NCBI RefSeq assembly: GCF_003590145.2
Contig: NZ_CP060436.1
Span: forward strand, 62,001-126,000
DNA length: 64,000 bases
Direction: 5' to 3'
Origin: Pseudooceanicola algae
Lineage (GTDB): Bacteria > Pseudomonadota > Alphaproteobacteria > Rhodobacterales > Rhodobacteraceae
Part shown: piece after piece, positions 1 to 10,305 of the stretch
How positions within the stretch are numbered: position 1 is the first letter of the stretch
How the letters are laid out: each line of letters opens with the position of its first letter
Position numbers and translations under genes: made by a program
Notes under the pieces: generated by a model
Told to the model about the DNA's origin: nothing
The model's database searches: none
Seen by the model: only the letters and a program-made list of their open reading frames with translations

Positions 1-108
1 GCGGGACGAAGGCGCGCGCCCCGGCCGGATCAGCGCCCGGATCAGGAAATACCCCTGCGCCAGCAGGTAGCAGACCGCAAAGACCGCTCCGAAGGGAAAG
101 GATTCCAT
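1..108 (-). CDS. N-terminal fragment of a membrane protein, probably cardiolipin synthase (PLDc_N region)
   Basis: Thirty-six codons run from an ATG at 108 off the left edge of the window. The upstream sequence has a CGGAG element about 10 nt before the ATG. The fragment is a hydrophobic helix followed by the basic stretch RALIRPGRAPSSR. This pattern (one membrane helix, then R-P-x-R-x-P-x-S-R) is what I recall from the N-terminus of alphaproteobacterial cardiolipin synthases (PLDc_N), which join two phosphatidylglycerols at the inner membrane. The catalytic HKD motifs would lie outside the window, so the function is inferred from the N-terminus only. Confidence 0.5.
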   Translation of the reverse strand, partial: MESFPFGAVFAVCYLLAQGYFLIRALIRPGRAPSSR

Positions 109-283
109 TGTCTTTTACTCCGGGGTTCAGACGTTGCGTTACCTCTAGCCGCTTGGGGCGGCCCAAAGAAGACGCAAAGACCCCGGCACCAGGCCTTTGT
201 GGGATGCGGGCCACGCCGGACGGCTTGCGAAGCCGGGTGATTTTGCGCTGGTCAGACCGCCCCCGGCTGCCTATGGAAAAGGA

Positions 284-625
284 ATGAACGACAGCTTGCC
301 CCCATGCCCCCAATGCGCCTCGATCTATGCCTATCAGGTCGATGCGTTGCTGATCTGCCCCGAATGTGGCCATGAATGGTCTGCCGAGGCCGCGCCGGAC
401 GACGAGACGGCGGTGCGCGACAGCGTGGGCAATATCCTGGCCGATGGCGATACGGTGACGCTGATCAAGGATCTGAAGCTGAAGGGAACCTCTTCGGTCA
501 TCAAGGTCGGCACCAAGGTGCGCGGCATCCGGCTTGTGCCAGGCGATCACGACATTGACTGCAAGATCCCCGGCGTCGGTCCGATCGGGCTGAAATCCCA
601 ATTCGTCAAGAAAGTGACCGGCTAG
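284..625 (+). CDS. yjdM: YjdM/PhnA-family zinc ribbon protein
   Basis: This 113-residue protein has an N-terminal zinc ribbon with CPQC at residues 8-11 and CPEC at 25-28. A conserved C-terminal PhnA domain follows, with the VRDSVGN segment, GD-TV-IKDLK, and a [12 protein letters not shown] end. This is the typical size and order of the family once called PhnA. The link to alkylphosphonate use is historical and its biochemical role is unclear. The ATG at 284 is preceded by AAAAGGA at 277-283; an upstream in-frame ATG at 197 would add 29 residues with no homology-like content. It is a single-gene unit, with a GC-rich hairpin downstream. Confidence 0.9.
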   Translation: MNDSLPPCPQCASIYAYQVDALLICPECGHEWSAEAAPDDETAVRDSVGNILADGDTVTLIKDLKLKGTSSVIKVGTKVRGIRLVPGDHDIDCKIPGVGPIGLKSQFVKKVTG

Positions 626-972
626 GGCCGACACCCCACCGGCCAAGCGTTGACGACCTGACCGGGCAGCCGGTCGGGTCCTGCCATCCCCCCGATTCCC
701 GCCTTTCTGCCCGCGACGTGGTTTCCGCTGCTTCGCAGGGGTCCCCTGCGCGCGCATGGGGTCCCCTGCTTTGCGGACAGGCAACATCTGGCGGTGTCCC
801 CAGCTATATCCACAAGAAATCGTATTTATCCCCAAGAATTGTCTTTACAGGTCCTCCCCCGCACACCACCATATCTGGTATAGGACACGGGAAATCGCCC
901 TGTCCTTCGAGCAGGCACCTAGCGCTTGGGGCGCTGCCAGCCCCACGCGCTACACAAAAAAGAGGTGGCGCC
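626..972. other. Intergenic region without a gene
   Basis: These 347 bases lie between yjdM and the YbjN-like gene. They contain an imperfect 11-bp hairpin at 655-680 with loop GCAG and no U-run. Two sequences at 806-814 and 826-834 each differ by one base from the DnaA box TTATCCACA, within a locally AT-rich patch. I found no convincing coding region. The promoter of the downstream operon presumably lies in 840-960, but I could not pick clear -35/-10 elements. Confidence 0.6.
655..680 (+). terminator. GC-rich hairpin after yjdM, possible weak terminator
   Basis: GACCTGACCGG (655-665) pairs with CCGGTCGGGTC (670-680) through one G-T pair, around a four-base loop. It starts 30 bases after the yjdM stop. 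There is no T-run on either strand, so it may only protect the transcript end. Confidence 0.35.
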
Positions 973-1473
973 ATGGCCTTGTCCGAATCCTTCATTTCCG
1001 AAGATCTGCACCCTATCGACATCGTCGAGACCCTTGCCGAATTCAACGACTGGGATTTCGACCGGATCGGCGACGACCAGATCGCCATGGCGGTCGAAGG
1101 GCAGTGGCGGACCTATTCCATCACGCTGGCCTGGTCGGGCTACGACGAGACGCTGCGCATGGTCTGCACCTTCGAGATGGAGCCCCCCGCCGAGACCCTG
1201 CCGGGCCTTTACGAACTGCTGAACCTCGTCAATGACCAGCTCTGGGCGGGCAGCTTTACCTACTGGGAAGAACAGAAACTGATGGTCTTCCGCTACGGCC
1301 TTGTGCTGTCGGGGGAACAGATGGCCAGCCCGGAACAGATCGACACACTGATCACCGCGGCGGTGACATCCTCGGAACGCTATTACCCCGCCTTCCAGAT
1401 GAATGTCTGGGGTGGACGCTCGGCGCGGTCGTCGCTGGAGGTCGCCATTGCAGAGGCCTACGGGCGGGCGTAA
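973..1473 (+). CDS. YbjN domain-containing protein
   Basis: This 166-residue soluble protein has no signal peptide. The opening segment (HPIDIVETLAEFNDWDFDR) and the later VNDQLWAGSFTYWEE and FRYGL segments are typical of the YbjN-like family (PF10722) of alphaproteobacteria, which resembles a secretion-chaperone fold. The molecular function is not known. The ATG at 973 follows AGAGGTGG; the frame is open further upstream but that stretch overlaps the likely promoter region. It is the first gene of an apparent operon with proC (30-nt gap), csaA and a 2-hydroxyacid dehydrogenase. Confidence 0.8.
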   Translation: MALSESFISEDLHPIDIVETLAEFNDWDFDRIGDDQIAMAVEGQWRTYSITLAWSGYDETLRMVCTFEMEPPAETLPGLYELLNLVNDQLWAGSFTYWEEQKLMVFRYGLVLSGEQMASPEQIDTLITAAVTSSERYYPAFQMNVWGGRSARSSLEVAIAEAYGRA

Positions 1474-1503
1474 CACTGGCCCCCGAATGACATTGGGGGA
1501 CTT

Positions 1504-2319
1504 ATGGCACTGGAAAACGTGGCCGCGAAGGGGCTCGTGCTTCTTGGATGCGGCAAGATGGGCAGCGCGATGCTGGAAGGCTGGCTCAAGGGCGGTCTTC
1601 CGGCCGGATCGGTCTGGGTCCTTGACCCCAATCCCTCAGATTGGCTGAAGGCGACCGGCGTCCATCTGAACGAAGAGATCACCATTACACCCGCCGTCGC
1701 CATCGTCGCGGTGAAACCGCAGATGATGGGCGCCGCCCTGCCTGCGCTGCGCGCGCTTGGCGGGGGCGACACGCTGTTCATCTCCATCGCCGCGGGCACG
1801 CCAATCAGCGCCTTCGAAAAGGCCTTTGGCGCGACCAGCCCGATCATCCGCGCCATGCCCAACACGCCTGCCGCCGTCGGCCGGGGTATTTCCGCCATCA
1901 TCGGCAATGCCCACGTTGGTGAGGCCGGGCTGAACCAGGCCGAGGAATTGCTGTCCGCTGTCGGGCAGGTGGTCCGACTGGAAGGCGAAGAGCAGATGGA
2001 TGCGGTGACGGCCGTTTCCGGCTCGGGCCCCGCCTATGTCTTTCACCTGATCGAAACGCTGGCCGCCGCCGGTGTCGCCCAGGGCCTGCCCGAGGCGCTG
2101 GCGCTGCAACTGGCCCAGGCGACCGTCGCCGGGGCAGGGGCCCTGGCCGAAGGCGCGGCAGAGGACCCCTCGCAGTTGCGGGTCAATGTCACCAGCCCCA
2201 ATGGCACCACGCAGGCCGCGCTTGAGGTCCTGATGAACGAAGACGACGGGTTTCCCGCCTTGCTGAAACGCGCCGTCGCCGCAGCGGCGGACCGGTCGCG
2301 GGAGCTGGCGAATGGCTGA
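1504..2319 (+). CDS. proC: pyrroline-5-carboxylate reductase
   Basis: ProC catalyses the last step of proline synthesis, reducing 1-pyrroline-5-carboxylate with NAD(P)H in the cytoplasm. The 271-residue protein has the Rossmann motif GCGKMG at 15-20, KPQ at 71-73, the MPNTP motif at 118-122, and the substrate-binding SGSGPAYVF and SPNGTT motifs at 172-180 and 231-236. All are intact and the length is normal. The ATG at 1504 lies 30 nt after the YbjN-like stop. Its last 8 bases overlap the start of csaA, which suggests coupled translation. Confidence 0.96.
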   Translation: MALENVAAKGLVLLGCGKMGSAMLEGWLKGGLPAGSVWVLDPNPSDWLKATGVHLNEEITITPAVAIVAVKPQMMGAALPALRALGGGDTLFISIAAGTPISAFEKAFGATSPIIRAMPNTPAAVGRGISAIIGNAHVGEAGLNQAEELLSAVGQVVRLEGEEQMDAVTAVSGSGPAYVFHLIETLAAAGVAQGLPEALALQLAQATVAGAGALAEGAAEDPSQLRVNVTSPNGTTQAALEVLMNEDDGFPALLKRAVAAAADRSRELANG

Positions 2320-2653
2320 GCCGATTGCCTTTGACGATTTCCTCAGGGTCGATATCCGCGCCGGGCGGGTGATCCGCGCGGAACCCTTTCCCGAGGCCCG
2401 CAAACCGGCGATCAAGCTCTGGATCGATTTTGGCCCCGAGATCGGGGAAAAGAAGACCTCGGCCCAGATCACGGCGCATTACACACCCGAATCGCTGATT
2501 GGCAGGATGGTCATGGCGGTGGTGAATTTCCCGCCCCGCCAGATCGGACCCTTCATGTCCGAGGTGCTGACGCTCGGCCTGTCCGATGGGGACGGCGGGA
2601 TTGTGCTGATCGCACCGGATCAGGACGTGGCTGCAGGGGAGCGGATGCATTGA
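2312..2653 (+). CDS. csaA: CsaA-type tRNA-binding domain protein
   Basis: This 113-residue protein is a stand-alone tRNA-binding OB-fold of the CsaA family. It matches the Bacillus CsaA pattern throughout: DIRAGRV, FPEARKPAIKL, SAQIT, VVNFPPRQIGPF and SEVLTLG. CsaA homodimers bind tRNA and have been described as a secretion-related chaperone; the physiological role here is unknown. It overlaps proC by 8 nt. Its TGA stop overlaps the TTG start of the next gene (TTGA), so these genes are probably read as one operon. Confidence 0.88.
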   Translation: MAEPIAFDDFLRVDIRAGRVIRAEPFPEARKPAIKLWIDFGPEIGEKKTSAQITAHYTPESLIGRMVMAVVNFPPRQIGPFMSEVLTLGLSDGDGGIVLIAPDQDVAAGERMH

Positions 2654-3606
2654 AACGGATCCTGCTCAGCCGCCCGATGCCCCCTGCCACGATCCGCGCC
2701 GCCGAGGCGCTTTTCGAGGTCGAGATCCGCAACAGCATCAAGCCGATGACCCCGGCCGAGATCCGGTCGGGTCTGGCTGTCTTCGATGGCATGATGCTGA
2801 CCCTTGGGGATGTGGTCACCGCCGAAGCCCTGCAGGATTTCGGTCGCCCGCGCTGCAAGATGCTGGCCAATTTCGGCGTCGGCTACAACCATATCGACAC
2901 CGAGGCCTGCCGCGCCCACGGAGTGACCGTGTCCAACACGCCGGGGGCCGTGACCGATGCCACGGCGGATGTCGCCCTGACGCTGATCCTGATGACCTGC
3001 CGCCGGGCCGGCGAGGCAGAGCGCCTTGTGCGGTCGGGCAAATGGGAGGGCTGGCACCCGACGCAGATGCTGGGCACCCACGTCTCGGGGCGCAAGCTGG
3101 GTGTGATCGGCATGGGCCGGATCGGGCAGGCCGTGGCGCAGCGCTGCCATTTCGGTTTCGGCATGGAGGTCGGCTATTTCAACCGCTCGGCCAAGGATCT
3201 GGCGCTGCCTGCGCAACGTTTCGACAGCCTGACGGATATGGCCGGTTGGGCGGATGTGCTGGTGGTCGCGGTGCCGGCCAGCGACGAGACCCATCACCTT
3301 GTCGATGCGGCGGTTCTGGGCGCGATGCAGCCCCATGGGGTGCTGGTCAATATCGCGCGCGGGGATATCGTCGAAGAAGCCGCCCTGATCGCGGCGCTGC
3401 AATCGGGGCAGATCGGCGGCGTTGGTCTGGATGTCTATGAATTCGAACCCAAGGTCCCCGCGGCGCTGATCGCGCAGGAAAACGCGGTGCTGTTGCCGCA
3501 TCTCGGGACCGCCGCGCTGGATATCCGCGAGGATATGGGCGCCATGGCGGTCGAAAACCTGCGCGCCCATTTCGCCGGGGAAGCGGTTCCCAACCAGGTG
3601 AACTGA
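2650..3606 (+). CDS. D-isomer-specific 2-hydroxyacid dehydrogenase (glyoxylate/hydroxypyruvate reductase type)
   Basis: This 318-residue NAD(P)-dependent dehydrogenase belongs to the D-glycerate dehydrogenase/glyoxylate reductase group. The nucleotide-binding GMGRIGQA motif is at 154-161. Catalytic elements are the Arg in NIARGD, the Glu in the DVYEFEP stretch and the His in PHLGTA near 288. It likely reduces glyoxylate or hydroxypyruvate, but the exact substrate cannot be read from sequence. It starts with TTG overlapping the csaA stop; no nearby ATG gives a better N-terminus (MKRILLSRPMP). Confidence 0.88.
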   Translation: MKRILLSRPMPPATIRAAEALFEVEIRNSIKPMTPAEIRSGLAVFDGMMLTLGDVVTAEALQDFGRPRCKMLANFGVGYNHIDTEACRAHGVTVSNTPGAVTDATADVALTLILMTCRRAGEAERLVRSGKWEGWHPTQMLGTHVSGRKLGVIGMGRIGQAVAQRCHFGFGMEVGYFNRSAKDLALPAQRFDSLTDMAGWADVLVVAVPASDETHHLVDAAVLGAMQPHGVLVNIARGDIVEEAALIAALQSGQIGGVGLDVYEFEPKVPAALIAQENAVLLPHLGTAALDIREDMGAMAVENLRAHFAGEAVPNQVN

Positions 3607-3626
3607 GTTTTTGTCGGGCCGATCTT

Positions 3627-3674
3627 CGGATTGGCCCGGCTGCGGATTGGCCCGACTGCGGATTGGCCCGGCTG
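3627..3674. repeat. Three tandem 16-bp repeats between convergent genes
   Basis: Three head-to-tail copies of CGGATTGGCCCGRCTG occupy 3627-3642, 3643-3658 and 3659-3674; only the middle copy differs (A for G at the thirteenth base). They lie between the stop of the dehydrogenase gene and the stop of tdk. The flanks carry GTCGGGCC on both sides. They may be a slippage-made array or a remnant of a terminator-like repeat. Confidence 0.9.
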
Positions 3675-3678
3675 CGCT

Positions 3679-4266
3679 TCAGGTCGGGCCGTCGCCCATT
3701 TCCTCGCGCCAGTGGCGGCGGCATAGCGAGACGTAGGTTTCGTTCCCGCCGATCTGGATCTGGTTGCCTTCGCGCTGGGCCGTGCCACCGGAATCGCGGC
3801 GCACCACCATGGTGGCCTTGCGCCCGCAGTGACAGATGGTGCGCACTTCGCGCATCTCGTCAGCCAGCGCCAGCAGGGCCGAGGAGCCCTCGAACAACGC
3901 GCCCCGGAAATCCACCCGCAGCCCGTAGCACATGATCGGCACACCCAGATCATCCACCGCGCGGGCCAGCTGCCAGACCTGGGCGCGGGTCAGGAACTGG
4001 GCCTCGTCCAGAAAGATGCAGGCACAGGGGCCGGTCTCCAGCCGGGCGTGGATCTTGGCGAAAAGGTCGTCGGTCTCATCGAAGGTATCCGCCGCGACGC
4101 CGATGCCGATGCGGCTGGCGATGCGCCCCTCGCCGGCGCGATTGTCGAAACGCGCGGTCAGCAGATAGGTCTGCATGCCCCGTTCGATGTAATTGTGCGA
4201 GGCCTGCAAGAGAACGGTGCTCTTGCCGGCGTTCATGGTGGAGTAATGAAAATAGAGCTTGGCCAT
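3679..4266 (-). CDS. tdk: thymidine kinase (type II, zinc-binding)
   Basis: Tdk salvages thymidine to dTMP with ATP in the cytoplasm. The 195-residue protein has the P-loop in STMNAGKST at 9-17, the FLDEAQF motif holding the catalytic acid, the YGLRVDF segment, a Cys-rich zinc site (ICHCG and SLCRRHW) and the lasso-region Tyr near the end. MAKLYF is the canonical start; the frame extends 30 codons further upstream, but those residues are not family-like. The ribosome site before 4266 is weak. The window also carries thyX and dut, the de novo branch of dTMP supply. Confidence 0.95.
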   Translation of the reverse strand: MAKLYFHYSTMNAGKSTVLLQASHNYIERGMQTYLLTARFDNRAGEGRIASRIGIGVAADTFDETDDLFAKIHARLETGPCACIFLDEAQFLTRAQVWQLARAVDDLGVPIMCYGLRVDFRGALFEGSSALLALADEMREVRTICHCGRKATMVVRRDSGGTAQREGNQIQIGGNETYVSLCRRHWREEMGDGPT

Positions 4267-4321
4267 GGGGCGTGAAATACCCGCGGCGGGCCGGGCGGGC
4301 AAGTCGGGGACGGGGGCTTTC

Positions 4322-4351
4322 AAGACAAAGGGGGCGCCCGCAAGCGCCCCC
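4322..4351 (-). terminator. Rho-independent terminator of the stress-protein gene
   Basis: GCGCCCCC/GGGGGCGC form a perfect 8-bp stem (4330-4337 with 4344-4351, 6-base loop). On the minus strand it is followed by TTTGTCTT. It lies 25 bases after the stop of the gene at 4376-4861. Confidence 0.8.
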
Positions 4352-4375
4352 GTCAACTGGTCGAGCTTATCCGCC

Positions 4376-4861
4376 TCAGAAGGTCAGATGTTCATGCGAT
4401 CCAAGGTCCGGGGTCGCGTCGGTTGTCACGGATTTGGCCATTTCATAAAGGAACTTGGCCCCACCATCGGTGAACCAGATCTCGGCATTTGCGGGGCGCA
4501 ACCCGATCAGGCGCACATCGGGGTCCTCGCGGCCTTCTTCGAACCAGGCTGCGGCGACACGGCTCCAGATCTCGTCCAGCTTGGCGGGATCATTGACCTC
4601 GGACAGGGTGCCGCTGACATGGGCGTAGATCTTGGCATCCCGTTCGGCCACCAGGAAATGGCTGTCGCGCTTTTCCATCGCCGCCTTATGGGCGGTGGTG
4701 CCCTTCGAGGTGATGAACCAGAGCATCCCCGCCTCGGGGTCGACCTGGTGGCTCATGGGGACGAAATCATGGGCCTCGGTCAGCAGCATCCCGGCGGTGA
4801 CGTCTTCCATCCGTTTCCAGAAGGTCTCGGCGGTTTCGGTGCGGGTCTGATGGTCTTTCAT
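4376..4861 (-). CDS. pyridoxamine 5'-phosphate oxidase-like (general stress protein 26 type)
   Basis: This 161-residue protein has the split-barrel flavin-binding fold of the general stress protein 26/PNPOx-like family. The recognisable segments are MLLTEAHDFVPMSHQVDPEAG, the LWFITSKGT strand, HVSGTLSEVND and a YEMAKS tail region. Members bind FMN or F420; the substrate is unknown. It is a single-gene unit with its own terminator downstream. It is transcribed towards tdk, and a ribosome site (GGAGATCGTGAC) precedes the ATG. Confidence 0.82.
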   Translation of the reverse strand: MKDHQTRTETAETFWKRMEDVTAGMLLTEAHDFVPMSHQVDPEAGMLWFITSKGTTAHKAAMEKRDSHFLVAERDAKIYAHVSGTLSEVNDPAKLDEIWSRVAAAWFEEGREDPDVRLIGLRPANAEIWFTDGGAKFLYEMAKSVTTDATPDLGSHEHLTF

Positions 4862-5023
4862 GTCACGATCTCCTTCGCGTTTCGCGGTGGGTCTGGTGAC
4901 ATAACGTGGGGCTGGCGTCCCGGTTCCTGTGCCCCTGCTCCTGCGCGGTACGGGGCCGGCCTCTATCCGCCGGGGCGGGGGCGTAGGACTGATGCGCCAA
5001 AGAAGGCGGCAGGCAGATGTGAA

Positions 5024-5055
5024 ACCGCCGCCCCGGATGTCTTCGGCGCGGCGGT
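5024..5055 (-). terminator. Hairpin downstream of the small lipoprotein gene
   Basis: ACCGCCGC (5024-5031) and GCGGCGGT (5048-5055) form a perfect 8-bp stem followed on the minus strand by TTTCACATCT. It lies just after the stop of the 29-residue lipoprotein gene. The weak T-run lowers confidence. Confidence 0.45.
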
Positions 5056-5060
5056 GGGGG

Positions 5061-5150
5061 TCAGATCAGCGGGACAAGCGGCACATTGCAGCCCGCCAGA
5101 AGCGCAAGTGTACCCAGCAGGGTGAGGCGGATCGCGAGACGGTTCATCAT
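5061..5150 (-). CDS. 29-residue putative lipoprotein, downstream of carB
   Basis: A tiny open frame starts at ATG 5150 (a second ATG follows immediately) and ends with TGA at 5061. The peptide has the basic start MMNRLAIR, a hydrophobic core and a perfect lipobox LAGC with the Cys at position 21, leaving a mature lipopeptide of only nine residues (CNVPLVPLI). An AAAGGGG ribosome site lies about 8 nt before the ATG. It begins 24 bases after the carB stop on the same strand, and a hairpin follows its stop. It resembles entericidin-sized lipoproteins only in size and layout. It is too short for standard gene callers, so it may be missed in annotations. Confidence 0.6.
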   Translation of the reverse strand: MMNRLAIRLTLLGTLALLAGCNVPLVPLI

Positions 5151-5173
5151 GGGAAAACCCCTTTGCGCGCTGC

Positions 5174-8443
<3,270 letters not shown>

Positions 8444-8609
8444 GGCAGGACCTCTTCGCGGGACAGCACGCGACGGTCATCTGACCTCGCGCAAATTGTC
8501 GCGGTTATATCCATGCGGCGCTGGGGTTCAACCCCCATTGGCGTTCAGGATGCCGGGGGCGGACCTGGGGCCCCACAGGTGCCGGACCGGGGCTGCGGAG
8601 GCGCCGCCG

Positions 8610-9848
8610 CTACTGCGCGGCGGTCGCCTGGGCCGCGTCTTCTGCGGCGGGGTTGTACAGGTAGTCGCGGGTCAGCGGGACGGCCTTCTGGTCGCGGGCC
8701 AGCTGGAACTGGAACACCACCTGGTCGTTCAGCCGGAAGGTCAGCTCGCTGGCGATCAGGTAGAGCCGCCACATCCGAACGAAACGCGCGTCGTACAGCG
8801 CCTCGGCCTTGTCGGCGTTCGCCATGAAGCGGTCGTACCAGGCCTTCAGGGTCTCGGCATAATGCAGGCGCCAGACCTCGACATCCGTGGTGACGAGGCG
8901 TTCCTTTTCCACCGCCGACATGGCTTCGGACATGGCGGGCACATAGCCGCCGGGGAAGATGTACTTGGTAATGAAGGCGGCGGTGGTCGTGGGCGGGTCG
9001 CTGCGCCCGATTGTATGGATCAGCGCGATGCCGTCGGGTTTCAGGCATTGCTTCACATGATGGAAGTATTCCCGGTAATGCGGCACGCCCACATGTTCGA
9101 ACATCCCGACCGAGACCACACGGTCGAAGGTTTCGGTGACATGACGGTAATCCTGCAGGCGGAAGTCGACGCGATCCTCCAGCCCGGCCTGCCGGGCGCG
9201 TTCGACCGCAATGGCGTGCTGTTCCTTCGACAGGGTCACGCCGACCACCCGCGCCCCGTAATCGCGCGCCAGCGTCAGACCCATGCCGCCCCAGCCGCAA
9301 CCGATGTCCAGCACGGTCATCCCCGGCTCGATCAGCAACTTGTCCGCGATATGCGCTTTCTTGGCCGCCTGCGCCTGTTCAAGGGTCATCCCGTCACGGG
9401 GGAAATAGGCGCAGGAATATTGCCGGTCCGCATCGAGGAACAGATCGTAGAGCGCCCCGGACAGGTCATAATGCCGGGCCACGTTTTCCTGTGCCTTGCC
9501 GACCGGGTTGAATTGCGCCAGCCGCCGCAACGCAAGGCGCAGCCCCTGCACCGGCTTCTGCCACCATGCGGGATCCTTGCCGCGCAGGTTCAGGATGCCC
9601 AGGCTGATCAACCCGTAGAGGTCATCGTCTTCGATGGTCAGGCGCGCGTCCATGTAGGCTTCGCAGACCGCCAGTTCGAGATCCCAGATCAGCTTGCGCG
9701 GTAACGTCGGATCATGCAGCGTGATCGCCACCTCGGGCGCCCCGGGTCCGGGGCCGAAGGTCCTGTGGCTGCCATCCGCATAGGTCACGCGCAGACGACC
9801 TTTCGTGATGGCGCGTTCAAGAAATTTGCTGAGCAGGCTTTCCCACAT
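8610..9848 (-). CDS. cfa: cyclopropane-fatty-acyl-phospholipid synthase
   Basis: This 412-residue S-adenosylmethionine-dependent enzyme adds a methylene group across the double bond of unsaturated acyl chains in membrane phospholipids. Visible motifs are HYDLS at 126-130, SCAYF at 145-149, the SAM-binding DIGCGWGG at 181-188, the GMFEHVG segment with the active-site Glu, and YIFPGG. The ATG at 9848 is chosen because GGGGAGA lies 6 nt upstream; a GTG five codons earlier would include that ribosome site. It is divergent from aspS. Confidence 0.9.
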   Translation of the reverse strand: MWESLLSKFLERAITKGRLRVTYADGSHRTFGPGPGAPEVAITLHDPTLPRKLIWDLELAVCEAYMDARLTIEDDDLYGLISLGILNLRGKDPAWWQKPVQGLRLALRRLAQFNPVGKAQENVARHYDLSGALYDLFLDADRQYSCAYFPRDGMTLEQAQAAKKAHIADKLLIEPGMTVLDIGCGWGGMGLTLARDYGARVVGVTLSKEQHAIAVERARQAGLEDRVDFRLQDYRHVTETFDRVVSVGMFEHVGVPHYREYFHHVKQCLKPDGIALIHTIGRSDPPTTTAAFITKYIFPGGYVPAMSEAMSAVEKERLVTTDVEVWRLHYAETLKAWYDRFMANADKAEALYDARFVRMWRLYLIASELTFRLNDQVVFQFQLARDQKAVPLTRDYLYNPAAEDAAQATAAQ

Positions 9849-10305
9849 CGTCGTTCTCCCCACCCCGGGATCTTGTTCATCAAGCGAGGACAGGGGGCAG
9901 CGGATGCATGCGTCAGTCAGGATCCGCCATTCCCCGAACTTTCGCGTCTGGACAGAATGCCAGCACCGGACGGAAAGTAAATTGCACTGGTGCAGAGAAG
10001 GCTGTGCTTCACCGCACTTTTGGCGCTTTTGCGGTCAGGTTTCGTTGAATTTGCAGGCAATTTTTCGGTCACGCCGGTCAGATGGCGGTCTGGGGCGTGT
10101 CGAGGCCCCCGCGTGAATGTGCCCCGAACGCTCGCGACAGCGCCGCCGGCGGGGCCGCGCGGTAGCCTGTCGGACCCACAGGCGGGTGCCAGGACGGGTG
10201 TGCGCCGGACAAGCCGCGGCCCCGCTTCCCTTGACTTTCGCGCACCTCCATGTGATCCGGCGCAGGTTCACGCACCTGTCCGATCTCCAGAGGAAACGAA
10301 GTACC
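9849..10305. other. Divergent intergenic region, no gene seen
   Basis: These 457 bases separate the divergently transcribed cfa and aspS. The left half (9880-10090) is relatively AT-rich for this genome and could hold promoters. TTGACT at 10231-10236 is a possible -35 for aspS without a convincing -10. An AGAGGAAACG ribosome site lies just before the aspS ATG. I see no coding frame, repeat or RNA structure I would defend. Confidence 0.5.

Noticed and set aside
806-834. Chromosomal replication origin
   Set aside because: Only two imperfect DnaA boxes occur, with no dnaA, hemE or parAB neighbour and no AT-rich unwinding element.
9714-9980. Plus-strand open frame across the cfa start
   Set aside because: It overlaps the 5' end of cfa in antisense and has no ribosome site or conserved content.
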